Origin: Paramixta manurensis
GTDB taxonomy: Bacteria; Pseudomonadota; Gammaproteobacteria; Enterobacterales; Enterobacteriaceae
Assembly: GCF_013285385.1 (NCBI RefSeq)
Contig: NZ_CP054212.1
Location: 2,790,001 to 2,854,000 of the forward strand
Direction of reading: 5' to 3'
DNA: 64,000 nucleotides
The position numbers and the translations under genes were made by a program. The notes beneath the pieces are model-generated. The model ran no database searches. It was not told where the DNA came from and saw nothing but the letters and a program-made list of their open reading frames with translations. Positions within the stretch are counted from its first letter, which is position 1. Every line of letters starts with the position of its first letter. Positions 41,870-50,627 of the stretch are shown in pieces.

Positions 41870-44446
41870 ATGTCGACAGAGGTGTTTCGCACCAGACGGC
41901 TAGCCGGCGCGCGTGGTCGTCTGTTGATGTTTAATTTGCTGGTGGTGATCGTGACGCTGATGGTGAGTGGCGTGGCGATTATTGGTTTTAATCACGCCGG
42001 TAAAATTCAGGAAATGGCACAGGCGCAAACGCTGGATGATATGACTGGCAGCCTGGCGCTGGCGCGGGATACCGCTAACGTTGCCACGGCGGCAGTCCGC
42101 CTGGCGCAGGTGGTTGGCGCGCTGGAATATCAGAGCGAATCAACGCGTTTAGAACAAACGCAGCAGGCGCTGCAACGCTCGTTAAACGCCGTCGCGCACG
42201 CTCCGCTTGCCGCGCGCGAGCCGCAGTTGGTACAGCGAATTAGCGAGCGGAGCACCACGCTCGAACAGAGCATTAATCACCTTTTAAGCTACGGTCACAC
42301 CCGCCATTTGCAGCGTAGTGTATTGCTGAGCGAACTGTATCAGTCACAATTTTTGCTGCACCATATCGACGATATTATCCGTCGGCAGCCTTCTGATACG
42401 CCGCCGCTGGCGCTGCGTAACGAGCTTGACCGTCTGATTGAGATTGCTATTCGCTCCTCCTCGCCGCGTGCGGCTATCGAGCAGTGGGACCGTGTGATGG
42501 TGAACTGGCCGCAGGACAATCGCAACCCACTGTTGGCGGATAAAATGCGTCAATTCGTCGCCTCGGAACAACAACTGATCCCGCTGGCGCGGCAACTGGA
42601 AAATAGCGATCTGGCGATTGCCTATTACACCTATCAAATCAAAGCGCTGGTCGCTATTCTCAGCGATGACATCACGTTATACGTTAAAAAAGTGGCGCAA
42701 GAATCGACTCTGCGTACCGCAACCACGCACGGTGAATTGAACTCAATTATTTTGTTTATCGCGCTGTTTGCGCTGTTGTCGCTGGTGATTACTGGTTTTG
42801 CCGGGTTTTATATCTATCGCAATCTCGGTTCGCATTTAACCGCCATCGCCGGCGCAATGACACGCCTGGCCCAGGGGCAGCGCGATGTTAGCGTGCCTGC
42901 GCTCCAGCGCCGCGACGAGTTGGGCGATCTGGCGCGTGCCTTTAACGTTTTCGCCCGCAATACCGCCTCGCTGGAACACACTTCCCGTCTGCTAAAAGAG
43001 AAGAGTAGCCAACTGGAATCCACCTTTTTAGCCATGCGTGATGGATTTGCGCTGTTCGATAGTCAGGGGCATTTGGTGGTGTGGAACTCTAACTATCCGC
43101 TGCTATTAGGGCTTGAGGCGCGCCAATTACATCGCGGACAACACTATCAAAACTTGTTGGATAACGTGGGCGCTCATTGGTCGGAGAGCGGCGATCCGCA
43201 GGAGATCCGCCTGGCGGATGGTCGCACGATCGAGCTACGGTTTAGCCCGGTTCCGCATCGCGGCATGGTGAATACCGTACTGGAGCGTACCGAACGTAAA
43301 GCGCTGGAAGAAGCTTTGGTGCATAGCCAGAAAATGAAAGCCGTTGGGCAGTTAACCGGTGGCCTGGCGCATGATTTTAACAACTTGTTGGCAGTGATTA
43401 TTGGCAGCCTGGAGTTAACCGATACTCGCAGCCTGGAGAGCAATGTCGCCCGGCGTATTGGGCGTTCTCTAAAAGCCGCGGAACGTGCCGCGCAGTTAAC
43501 CCAGCGCCTGTTGGCCTTTTCGCGCAAGCAGGCATTACATCCGAAAGCGGTGCAGGTTGCGACATTGGTCGAAACGCTGCAAGAGTTAATGAACCATTCG
43601 CTATTGCCGGGGCAGCAGTTGGTGATTGAGACCCAGCAACCCGGCTGGCCGGCGTGGATTGATGCCAGCCAACTGGAAAATGCGCTGATGAATTTGGTGG
43701 TCAATGCGCGCGATGCGATGAATGGCAGTAGCGGAGAGATAAAAATACGCGTTTATAATCAGCGCGTTGAAGGTAGCTCCGGTGAGAAACGTGACCGCGT
43801 CACTATTGATGTAATCGATCATGGTTGCGGCATGTCGGCAGAGGTTCGCGCTCAGGTTTTTGAGCCATTTTTTACCACCAAGCCGCCGGGGAGCGGAAGC
43901 GGGCTTGGCCTGTCGATGGTTTACGGTTTTGTGCGCCAGTCGGGCGGTAGTGTGCAACTGGAAACCGCGCCGGGCCAGGGAACTCTGGTGCGGCTTCAGC
44001 TACCGCGTGCCCCGGCATTGGTGGTTGAGGAGAACCCGCCGCCAGCGCCGCCGGAGGTCTCCGTGGTCGACAGTTTGGTGTTGGTGCTGGATGATGAAGA
44101 AGATGTGCGGCAAACACTCTGCGAGCATTTACATCAGCTCGGTTATTTAACGCTGGAGTGCGCCAACGGGGATGATGCATTGAAGCTGTTACGCCAGACG
44201 CCCGATATTGGTTTATTCATTAGCGATCTGATGCTGCCAGGGTCGCTCAACGGCGCCGAGGTAATTCGCCAGGCACAGCTTCTTAATCCCGAGTTGGCTA
44301 TCTTGTTGGTCAGTGGGCAGGATTTGCGACATCAGCAAGATGGCGCATTGCCGCCGTGCGAACGGTTAGCAAAGCCCTATACACAACAGCAACTGGCGCA
44401 GGCGCTGCGGCGCGCCTGGCAGCGTAGAGCCACCGTAATCAGCTAA
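41870..44446 (+). CDS. Hybrid sensor histidine kinase of the lyxose/ABC locus
   Basis: 858 residues from ATG 41870 (GGAG upstream). Order: membrane helix near 18-40, periplasmic helical sensor domain to about 290, second helix near 293-318, HAMP (RNLGSHLTAIAGAMTRLAQG), PAS-like segment (FLAMRDGFALFDSQGHLVVW) near 385-470, HisKA with phospho-acceptor His501 in GGLAHDFNNLL, HATPase (LENALMNLVVNARDAM; DHGCGMS; GSGSGLGLSMVYG), and a C-terminal receiver with Asp786 in FISDLMLPG. No Hpt domain is present, so the receiver may act as a phosphate sink or need a separate Hpt. It is divergent from the ABC operon and is the plausible partner of the OmpR-type regulator at 36698. Confidence 0.9.
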   Translation: MSTEVFRTRRLAGARGRLLMFNLLVVIVTLMVSGVAIIGFNHAGKIQEMAQAQTLDDMTGSLALARDTANVATAAVRLAQVVGALEYQSESTRLEQTQQALQRSLNAVAHAPLAAREPQLVQRISERSTTLEQSINHLLSYGHTRHLQRSVLLSELYQSQFLLHHIDDIIRRQPSDTPPLALRNELDRLIEIAIRSSSPRAAIEQWDRVMVNWPQDNRNPLLADKMRQFVASEQQLIPLARQLENSDLAIAYYTYQIKALVAILSDDITLYVKKVAQESTLRTATTHGELNSIILFIALFALLSLVITGFAGFYIYRNLGSHLTAIAGAMTRLAQGQRDVSVPALQRRDELGDLARAFNVFARNTASLEHTSRLLKEKSSQLESTFLAMRDGFALFDSQGHLVVWNSNYPLLLGLEARQLHRGQHYQNLLDNVGAHWSESGDPQEIRLADGRTIELRFSPVPHRGMVNTVLERTERKALEEALVHSQKMKAVGQLTGGLAHDFNNLLAVIIGSLELTDTRSLESNVARRIGRSLKAAERAAQLTQRLLAFSRKQALHPKAVQVATLVETLQELMNHSLLPGQQLVIETQQPGWPAWIDASQLENALMNLVVNARDAMNGSSGEIKIRVYNQRVEGSSGEKRDRVTIDVIDHGCGMSAEVRAQVFEPFFTTKPPGSGSGLGLSMVYGFVRQSGGSVQLETAPGQGTLVRLQLPRAPALVVEENPPPAPPEVSVVDSLVLVLDDEEDVRQTLCEHLHQLGYLTLECANGDDALKLLRQTPDIGLFISDLMLPGSLNGAEVIRQAQLLNPELAILLVSGQDLRHQQDGALPPCERLAKPYTQQQLAQALRRAWQRRATVIS

Positions 44447-44507
44447 TGTTATGTCATTACTGCGATACATTTCTGTCTGACGAGTCCGACCGCGCCGCCA
44501 TGACTAT

Positions 44508-44951
44508 TTACCAGGTCGCTTTGGAAAGCCCAACTTGCTGGTGATCGCTGTTCACCCATAAATAAAAGGTTGAAGGAAAAGACGCATTTTTTATCCAACG
44601 CTCACTTCCACTATCGTTCCCCATATAGTGATATCCGTGTTCAACAAGAAAGGTTTTTAGCGTTGACGTTTCTTGAGTGCCTCGAAAAATAATTGAGCTT
44701 TGCATCGGCGCGGAACCGTCGCGCGTACTAAAGGTAAAGTAATAGGATTGGGTGATACGCGGCGTCTGTTTAATCTCGCTGTCAGTGACCATGTGGTAAA
44801 GAAAGAAATCCGCTTGCGTATAACCTTCACCTTCTCCAGCTTTTGATTGCAAAGCACAAGTAGATAGCTCAAAAATTATTAACAACAGGATTAGCAGACT
44901 TGCCCCGCGAAAAATGATTTTTCTCATGGTAGATCGGCTACGTTTACTCAT
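44508..44951 (-). CDS. Small membrane-anchored or secreted protein of unknown function
   Basis: 147 residues from ATG 44951 (AGGG upstream). A basic N-terminus and the hydrophobic stretch GASLLILLLIIFELSTCAL (residues 16-34) give an anchor or signal sequence; the Cys within it is not in a clear lipobox. The rest is a soluble domain of about 110 residues (YYFTFSTRDGSAPMQSSIIF; HGYHYMGNDSGSERW). I recognise no family. It lies 282 bases from the divergent HNH effector and is moderately AT-rich; an immunity role is possible but unsupported. Confidence 0.6.
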   Translation of the reverse strand: MSKRSRSTMRKIIFRGASLLILLLIIFELSTCALQSKAGEGEGYTQADFFLYHMVTDSEIKQTPRITQSYYFTFSTRDGSAPMQSSIIFRGTQETSTLKTFLVEHGYHYMGNDSGSERWIKNASFPSTFYLWVNSDHQQVGLSKATW

Positions 44952-45232
44952 GCATATCCCTTTTAGTCCAATCCATTAAAACCGGTTGCACCAGGACTTA
45001 AACATGCATGAGATAACAAAACCATCTCTATGACTAAAATTGAACCAACGTTTATATAAAGCTTTTAAAAGTTGGATCTTGCTTCATTTTCGTTTCTTTC
45101 GCGGGCCTGATTTCGCAACGCGTTACGGGAATGCGTATTTTTTAATCATTTTATTTCTGATAAGGTCTACCGATACAGTGACAAAATAGCCGTGGCCGGA
45201 CGTTGTCTGACCACAACTGACAAGGAATGTCT

Positions 45233-46375
45233 ATGAGCTTCAGCCTGCCTGGCACCGACCTCTGGTATCTCGCCCGCGATAATCTTGCGCCTGAACGCTA
45301 TGAAGAAATTATTTCGCCCTGCTTCGCCTGGTGGCGTATTTGCAAGGAGTATGAGTTTGACGATAGCTATACCCACCACCTCTATCTGATCAATATGCGT
45401 CCGCGCGAAGGACGCGTGTATACTCACCAGGCGCCACCGCACGGGCCGCGCGAGCAAGAAAAGTTAAAAAATTGGCTTTACGGCGGCCAGGCGGTGATGC
45501 TGGACAATCGCTTTTCTTCCGGCAACCTGTTTTATATTGACGATCAGGGCCAGCTAATTTGTCGCGATCCGCTGGCTTTTCGGTTTAGCGGCGCGGAGCG
45601 TATTATTAAGGCCTATAACCTATCGGTAAGCCGCCGTGATTATACCCATAACCACGGAAGGCCACGGCCCACGGTACGTCCACCGGGGTTATGTCTCACG
45701 CCGCCTAAAAATAAGGCAAGTAAAGGCACCATTAATAGTAGGGCCGCCGGGCGCTTACTGGCTGCCGGAGGCATTTATCACCAGAATCCACAAATGTTTG
45801 CCGACACCGCCAGAAAACTCGGCGGCGAGGCGGCAGAGGGTTTTGAGCAGGTGCTAAACCCGCAGACCGTGGGCTCGCTGGTAGCGCTCTCGTCAATTCT
45901 ACTGGTTGGTCGTGCATCGCTAGCAGGACGTCCATCTTTGGCAACTCTGGAAGAATTAAACGACTATCTCGGGAAAACGAAGGGAAATTATAAGCTACTC
46001 AGTAATATTGAAGTGATAAAAATGGATTATGTAAGGCGTGGGCGGGACGAACTAGCCACTCTTCGAAATAAATTCACAGGAGAAAAAGCAAAGTTTCTCC
46101 GCTCTATTGTGGATGATCCTGAAATAAAAAAACGTCTCAGTTCAATACAATTAGCTGAAATGGCTAAGGGAAAAAATCCTGCCGGATGGGATGTTCATCA
46201 TAAATTACCGTTGGATGACAGTGGCACAAATGACTTTCGGAATCTCGTTCTAATCCCCAGTAAGAGTGAACATTTAATTTTTACTAAAGCACAGAAAACG
46301 ATTACTAAAGACATGGCAACAGGGAGTCGCAAACAGGTATTATGGCCTGTCCCTAAAGGCATTATTTATCCTTGA
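45233..46375 (+). CDS. Polymorphic toxin with C-terminal HNH nuclease, probable T6SS effector
   Basis: 380 residues from ATG 45233, for which AAGGA is correctly spaced (an ATG six bases earlier is too close). Residues 1-235 form an N-terminal part I do not recognise, with a hydrophobic helix near 215-230 (LVALSSILLVGRASL). The C-terminal toxin has WDVHHKLPLDDSGTNDFRNL near residues 321-340 followed by SEHLIF, the His-His/Asn/His pattern of HNH/ColE7-like DNases. No signal peptide, PAAR or Rhs repeats are seen. The following SUKH-like gene is its immunity protein. Base composition drops at about 45,940, coinciding with the toxin domain. Delivery by T6SS is inferred from the nearby T6SS genes. 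Confidence 0.82.
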   Translation: MSFSLPGTDLWYLARDNLAPERYEEIISPCFAWWRICKEYEFDDSYTHHLYLINMRPREGRVYTHQAPPHGPREQEKLKNWLYGGQAVMLDNRFSSGNLFYIDDQGQLICRDPLAFRFSGAERIIKAYNLSVSRRDYTHNHGRPRPTVRPPGLCLTPPKNKASKGTINSRAAGRLLAAGGIYHQNPQMFADTARKLGGEAAEGFEQVLNPQTVGSLVALSSILLVGRASLAGRPSLATLEELNDYLGKTKGNYKLLSNIEVIKMDYVRRGRDELATLRNKFTGEKAKFLRSIVDDPEIKKRLSSIQLAEMAKGKNPAGWDVHHKLPLDDSGTNDFRNLVLIPSKSEHLIFTKAQKTITKDMATGSRKQVLWPVPKGIIYP

Positions 46376-46384
46376 GGATTTCTT

Positions 46385-46867
46385 ATGATTGAAATGTATA
46401 AAATTGTTGAAGAACTTATTTTGCTGTCCAAAAAACACGAGTACGATATTTATCCTCCGGTTACCTTTCCGGAAGACCTGTATTCTTATAATTTCGGGCG
46501 TTCAATCGGCACCGCTCCGCGTACTTTTTGGCTGCAATATAAAGCGTTTGTTGAGTTAGCCGATGGGTTCCATATGAATGGATACTATCTATATGGCATA
46601 GACAATCATGACTATTATGAAAATGATTTATTTTCTTATAACACTGAATTAAGGCGTATCAGTGAGAATGCATCATCGTTAATGAGTGAAGATGACAACT
46701 ATCTCATTCAAATTGGCGCCTCATCTCTCGATACCTTCACCTACGATGTCCGTAACGGAAAGTGGCAATCACGCGATCGGTTTCAATACGACAATCTGTT
46801 TATCTCCTGCGATACGCTGGCCGAATTCCTGGCTGCGGTGCTGGCAGACATTCAGGCAACCCTGTAA
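46385..46867 (+). CDS. SUKH/SMI1-KNR4-like immunity protein
   Basis: 160 residues; ATG nine bases after the toxin stop with GAGG upstream. The fold signature is recognisable from PPVTFPEDLYSYNFGRSIGTAPRTFW, LADGFHMNGYYLYGIDNHDYYENDLF and DTFTYDVRNGKW, then the C-terminal DTLAEFLAAVLADI helix, as in YrhA-type SMI1/KNR4 immunity proteins. SUKH proteins bind and inhibit the nuclease domain of the cognate toxin in the cytoplasm. Low G+C matches the toxin's C-terminal module, so the two probably moved together. Confidence 0.8.
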   Translation: MIEMYKIVEELILLSKKHEYDIYPPVTFPEDLYSYNFGRSIGTAPRTFWLQYKAFVELADGFHMNGYYLYGIDNHDYYENDLFSYNTELRRISENASSLMSEDDNYLIQIGASSLDTFTYDVRNGKWQSRDRFQYDNLFISCDTLAEFLAAVLADIQATL

Positions 46868-46919
46868 TAACCGGGAAGGGCCGCCGAACATATTACTCGA
46901 TGGTCGGATATACCATCCC

Positions 46920-47795
46920 CTAACCAAATAACGGAATCGGTTGCCCGACAATATAACGCTGGCGCAAACGCGCCGAGATAGCATCCATCACCATCACGAT
47001 AACCACCAAAATCAACGTAATAAACATCACCACATCCCAATTCCACAAACGCATATTCTCGGCATACACCAGCCCTACGCCGCCCGCGCCAACGAACCCG
47101 AGCACCGCTGCGGAACGGGTATTCGATTCGATTTGATACAGACTCAACGCCAAAAATGCAGGAAAAGACTGGGTGAAAATACCATACCGATGTTTCTGCA
47201 AACTATTGGCGCCCACCGCCGTTAGACCTCGCCCCGGCGCACGTTCAACCGCCTCGTGCCCTTCCGCGTACAGTTTCCCCAGCAGCCCAACGTCCTGCAT
47301 AATAATGGCTAACACCCCAGCCAGCGGCCCCATCCCCACCGCACGCACAAAGATCAACCCCCAAATCGCCATATCGATACCGCGAAAAATATCCAACAGC
47401 CGACGTACCACTAATGCCAATGGACGTAAGCGTGCGCCCTGCATTACGTTACGCGCCGCGAAAAACGACAGCGGTAGCGCCAGTAGCGTGGCGGTTAAGG
47501 TACCGGCGAATACGATAGCCAGCGTAATGGCGATTTGCGAAAGGTAATAACCAAACGGCCAGTTGGCAAAATCTTGCCAGACGAACATACGTAAGAAGTA
47601 ACGCCCCAGTTGTTGAGTCCCGTTAATCCACGTCGCCCAGTCAACGCCGAATTGATGTAAGAACCAGGCATAATAGAGCACAATTAATAGCCCGATACCG
47701 GCAATGGTGCGTAAATAGCGGCGCTGAGCGAGGAACAGATCGGGATGCTGCTGTTGAATACGTTGCGCATCAAATGGCGGTTCAATGGTGGTCAT
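46920..47795 (-). CDS. phnE: Phosphonate ABC transporter permease (second PhnE)
   Basis: 291 residues, about six membrane helices. FAGTLTATLLALPLSFFAARNV near residue 95 and GPLAGVLAIIMQDVGLLGKLYAEGHEAVE near 155, followed by QIESNTRSAAVLGFVGAGGVGLVYAE, are the PhnE permease signature including the EAA loop that docks the ATPase. It overlaps the stop of the first permease by four bases (ATGA). Two non-identical PhnE proteins probably form a heterodimeric channel. It is the last gene of the phn locus. Confidence 0.9.
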   Translation of the reverse strand: MTTIEPPFDAQRIQQQHPDLFLAQRRYLRTIAGIGLLIVLYYAWFLHQFGVDWATWINGTQQLGRYFLRMFVWQDFANWPFGYYLSQIAITLAIVFAGTLTATLLALPLSFFAARNVMQGARLRPLALVVRRLLDIFRGIDMAIWGLIFVRAVGMGPLAGVLAIIMQDVGLLGKLYAEGHEAVERAPGRGLTAVGANSLQKHRYGIFTQSFPAFLALSLYQIESNTRSAAVLGFVGAGGVGLVYAENMRLWNWDVVMFITLILVVIVMVMDAISARLRQRYIVGQPIPLFG

Positions 47796-48730
47796 GACAA
47801 TTTCCCCTCTACGACCCGACGACGCAGCCGCCCGGAAACGCTATCCAGTAACGACACCACCACAATAATCAGCAGCATGGTCATACTGACTTGATCGTAG
47901 CGGTCTAACTTAATATTGGTCATCAACTCCTGACCAATACCGCCAGCGCCCACCAGCCCAAGGATGGTGGAGGAGCGGAAATTAATCTCCATGCGCATAA
48001 AGCTATACGAGAGAAACAGCGGTTTTACCTGCGGCCAAAAGGCAAAACGCATCCGCTGTATCCGGCTGGCGCCGCAGGCCGCTAACCCCCGTACCGGTTT
48101 ATCCGAAGTGCTTTCGATCGCCTCATAGAACAGTTTGGTCAGGCTGCCCACGGTATGTAGCGCTAACGCCAAAAAACCGGGGATTGCGCCAATTCCAAAC
48201 GCCATCACAAACATCACCGCCCATGCCAGTTCCGGCATGGTGCGTAAAAATGCCACTGCGGCGCGAATCGCTAACCGTAACGCAGGGGGCGATTGGGTGT
48301 TCCCGGCGGCGAAAAAAGCCAGTACGCCCGCAACAAACACCGAAGCGATGGTTGCCGCCAGCGCCAGTTGCAAGGTTTCCCAAATTAACGGTAACTGAAT
48401 CGGCAGACGGTATCCCCAATACGCCAGCGAACCTTCGGTGTGACCGTCAGCGAACAGCAGCCCGAGATGTAATACCGGCAGGGTTTCACCCAGATAATCA
48501 AAAAAATGCGGCAGAGAGAGCCAGACGGTATGCAGATTGAATTCAGACACCTTTCCGGCGCCGAGATAGAGCCCAACCAACAGCAGCGACCATACTAACG
48601 AGTCTCGTTTCTGTCGGCCTTTGATTTGCTGGTAATAGCGTTCAAAATCGGTATTCACAGGCCAGCCCGCACGGTAAGGAGAAGAACCGACGAGGCGCAA
48701 TATGGCCTCGCCGCCTGCCAGGCCCGCCAT
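47792..48730 (-). CDS. phnE: Phosphonate ABC transporter permease (first PhnE)
   Basis: Up to 312 residues, six membrane helices; signature block GIGAIPGFLALALHTVGSLTKLFYEAIEST and FRSSTILGLVGAGGIGQELM near the C-terminus. It pairs with the second PhnE. The start is uncertain: the ATG at 48730 lies inside a strong hairpin without a ribosome-binding site, a TTG at 48700 has GCGAGG five bases upstream, and a GTG at 48658 would give the more usual length of 288. The protein before that (residues 1-24) is not typical of the family. Membrane topology and family are clear. Confidence 0.85.
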   Translation of the reverse strand: MAGLAGGEAILRLVGSSPYRAGWPVNTDFERYYQQIKGRQKRDSLVWSLLLVGLYLGAGKVSEFNLHTVWLSLPHFFDYLGETLPVLHLGLLFADGHTEGSLAYWGYRLPIQLPLIWETLQLALAATIASVFVAGVLAFFAAGNTQSPPALRLAIRAAVAFLRTMPELAWAVMFVMAFGIGAIPGFLALALHTVGSLTKLFYEAIESTSDKPVRGLAACGASRIQRMRFAFWPQVKPLFLSYSFMRMEINFRSSTILGLVGAGGIGQELMTNIKLDRYDQVSMTMLLIIVVVSLLDSVSGRLRRRVVEGKLS

Positions 48731-48741
48731 TGCTGGCGGGC
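48722..48741 (-). terminator. Intercistronic hairpin between phnD and phnE
   Basis: GCCCGCCA and TGGCGGGC form a perfect 8-bp GC-rich stem with a 4-base loop just after the phnD stop; a weaker hairpin follows at 48691-48710. No T-run follows. Such hairpins after binding-protein genes usually protect the upstream mRNA and lower downstream expression rather than stop transcription. Confidence 0.6.
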
Positions 48742-48750
48742 TGGTAGCGA

Positions 48751-49683
48751 TTAGCGTCCGCCTTTCATCAGTTCACGTTTCAGCTCGATAATATTCTTGA
48801 AATCATCGACGCTGGCCGGACCGATATGCTGCGTACCGCCCATCGCTTTCACGAAACAGCTATGATCGCTGGTATCAAGCTTTTTGATGGCCGCCACCAC
48901 TTTCTCTTTAAATGCCGCCGGTAGCGTATTACTGACCAGAATTGGCCCATTGGGGATCAACGGTGATTTCCAGATAATCCGAATCTGTTTCATCAAATCC
49001 GGATGCTCCATGCGAATCAAACGCGTAAAGGCCCCGGCGGTATAGCCGCTGTTATAATCCCCAACCAGCGACGCCCACGTCACCGCACCGGCAAACTGCC
49101 CGTTGAGCACGCCAAGAATATCCTGCTCGTGGCCGCCGGAGAACGTCACGCTGGAGAAAGCATGGTTGTATTGGTTATCGGTATTACCGCCAAATTTCTG
49201 TTTAAAGGTTTGGTCGGGGATCAGATAGCCTGAGGTAGAGTCCGGGTCGGCGAAGCCAAACGCTTTCCCTTTCAAATCTTCCAGCTTCTGATAGGGGCTA
49301 TCTGCTTTAACCACCACCACCGAGTGATAACCGCGTGATTGATCGTTGTCATCCACCGCGATCCCCACAATGTCGACCGCTTTAGGATCTTTCAAGTACA
49401 CCGAGGCGTACGACGAGGGCGACATGCTCAGCACCACATCCACTTTGCCGCCCAGCAGCCCCTGAATGACGCCGGAATAGTCTGACGAGTTACGCAGTTG
49501 CGTGTCTACGCCTAACTCTTTATCGAAAAATTGCTTCACGCATTGGTTATCGCCAATTTGCTGTGTGGCGTTTTGTCCGCCCAAAATCCCAAGGTTAAGT
49601 TCGCGCGGAGCCTCTGCCGCCGAAGCGTTAAAAGCCAGCCATATGCCGCTCAATATCATGGTCAAACTGCGGTTTTTTTTCAT
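48751..49683 (-). CDS. phnD: Phosphonate-binding periplasmic protein PhnD
   Basis: 310 residues. MKKNRSLTMILSGIWLAFNASA is a signal peptide. NLGILGGQNATQQIGDNQCVKQFF, SSDYSGVIQGLLGGKVDVVLSMSPSSYASVYLKD and KAFGFADPDSTSGYLIPDQ (near 140-160) form the phosphonate pocket of the PhnD family; TWASLVGDYNSG and SPLIPNGPILVSNTLPAA are further conserved segments. It delivers organophosphonates and phosphite to the PhnE permeases. It lies 27 bases after phnC in the leftward operon. Confidence 0.92.
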   Translation of the reverse strand: MKKNRSLTMILSGIWLAFNASAAEAPRELNLGILGGQNATQQIGDNQCVKQFFDKELGVDTQLRNSSDYSGVIQGLLGGKVDVVLSMSPSSYASVYLKDPKAVDIVGIAVDDNDQSRGYHSVVVVKADSPYQKLEDLKGKAFGFADPDSTSGYLIPDQTFKQKFGGNTDNQYNHAFSSVTFSGGHEQDILGVLNGQFAGAVTWASLVGDYNSGYTAGAFTRLIRMEHPDLMKQIRIIWKSPLIPNGPILVSNTLPAAFKEKVVAAIKKLDTSDHSCFVKAMGGTQHIGPASVDDFKNIIELKRELMKGGR

Positions 49684-49710
49684 CGCTTTCGCCTGTGTGA
49701 TTTGCCTGGT

Positions 49711-50544
49711 TTAAGTAAGTTGACTAATTTCATCGCCATAAAGCTGATGGAGAAGGTTGTCATTGAGCTGATTGGGGTGACCGTCAAAAATAATCCGTCC
49801 CTGGGCGATACCAATCACGCGTGTACAGTATTCGCGCACCAGCTCAACTGAATGAAGGTTAACCATGACGCTAATGCCCTGCCCGCTGATTTGGCGCAAC
49901 ACATCCATAATGCGCCGGGTATTTTTCGGGTCGAGCGAGGCGACCGGCTCATCGGCCAATAAGACTTTGGGGTTTTGCATCAGCGCACGGCAAATAGCCA
50001 CCCGCTGCATTTGCCCGCCAGAGAGGTTCTCCGCGCGCTGTAAGGCGTGGGGCAACATATTCATCCACTGCAATAGCTCAATCGCCCGGGCGCGGTCGGT
50101 TAGCGAAAAAACTTTGAAGAATGATTTAAAGGTGGAGGTTTGGCTGAGCCGCCCAAGCAACACATTAGTCAGGACATCAAGCCGTGGAACCAGGCAAAAA
50201 TCCTGAAAGATCATTCCGCACTCACTGCGCCACTGGCGCATCTCGCGGCGATTTAGCCGGGTGATATCCTGCACCGGTACCTCATCACGCCAGGCGATCA
50301 TTTCGCCTTCGCTGGCGGTCAGCGTGCCATTGAGCAGATGTAGCAACGTAGACTTTCCGGCACCGGAACGACCAATTACCGCCACCAGTTCACCGGCGTG
50401 CAGGTCGAAGGTAATATCATCCAGCACACGCTGCTGTGATGACCAGGCTTTGCCGAGGCCTTTAACCGCCAAAACCTTCGGCGGCTTAACCGCCTGGGGT
50501 CGTGCGTCAAATTCAACTGCGGATTGCAATAGTGCCTGTGCCAT
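49711..50544 (-). CDS. phnC: Phosphonate ABC transporter ATPase PhnC
   Basis: 277 residues: Walker A GRSGAGKSTLLHLL near residue 60, Q-loop MIFQDFCLVPRL, signature LSGGQMQRVAIC, Walker B VLLADEPVASLD and switch His in VNLHSVEL. It powers import through the two PhnE proteins. Its own promoter is likely, since a Pho box lies 57 bases upstream in the 83-base gap from phnP. In E. coli phnC is the first gene of the whole operon; here it begins a second block after phnP. Confidence 0.92.
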   Translation of the reverse strand: MAQALLQSAVEFDARPQAVKPPKVLAVKGLGKAWSSQQRVLDDITFDLHAGELVAVIGRSGAGKSTLLHLLNGTLTASEGEMIAWRDEVPVQDITRLNRREMRQWRSECGMIFQDFCLVPRLDVLTNVLLGRLSQTSTFKSFFKVFSLTDRARAIELLQWMNMLPHALQRAENLSGGQMQRVAICRALMQNPKVLLADEPVASLDPKNTRRIMDVLRQISGQGISVMVNLHSVELVREYCTRVIGIAQGRIIFDGHPNQLNDNLLHQLYGDEISQLT

Positions 50545-50600
50545 ATTCGTATCCGTATCCGTAAGGTTATGAAAGTTGCACGCCTATTAGGAGCAGTGGG

Positions 50601-50618
50601 TATGAAGCCCTGATGACA
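50601..50618 (-). promoter_or_regulatory. Pho box upstream of phnC
   Basis: On the minus strand TGTCATC-AGGG-CTTCATA follows the PhoB pattern of two 7-base repeats (TGTCATA-like) separated by 4 bases. TAATAG, a fair -10 element, begins 11 bases downstream, the standard Pho-promoter geometry. Confidence 0.65.
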
Positions 50619-50627
50619 CTAAAATGA

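Noticed and set aside
43174..43704. Leftward 176-codon frame within the hybrid kinase
   Set aside because: Opposite strand of conserved PAS/HisKA coding sequence.
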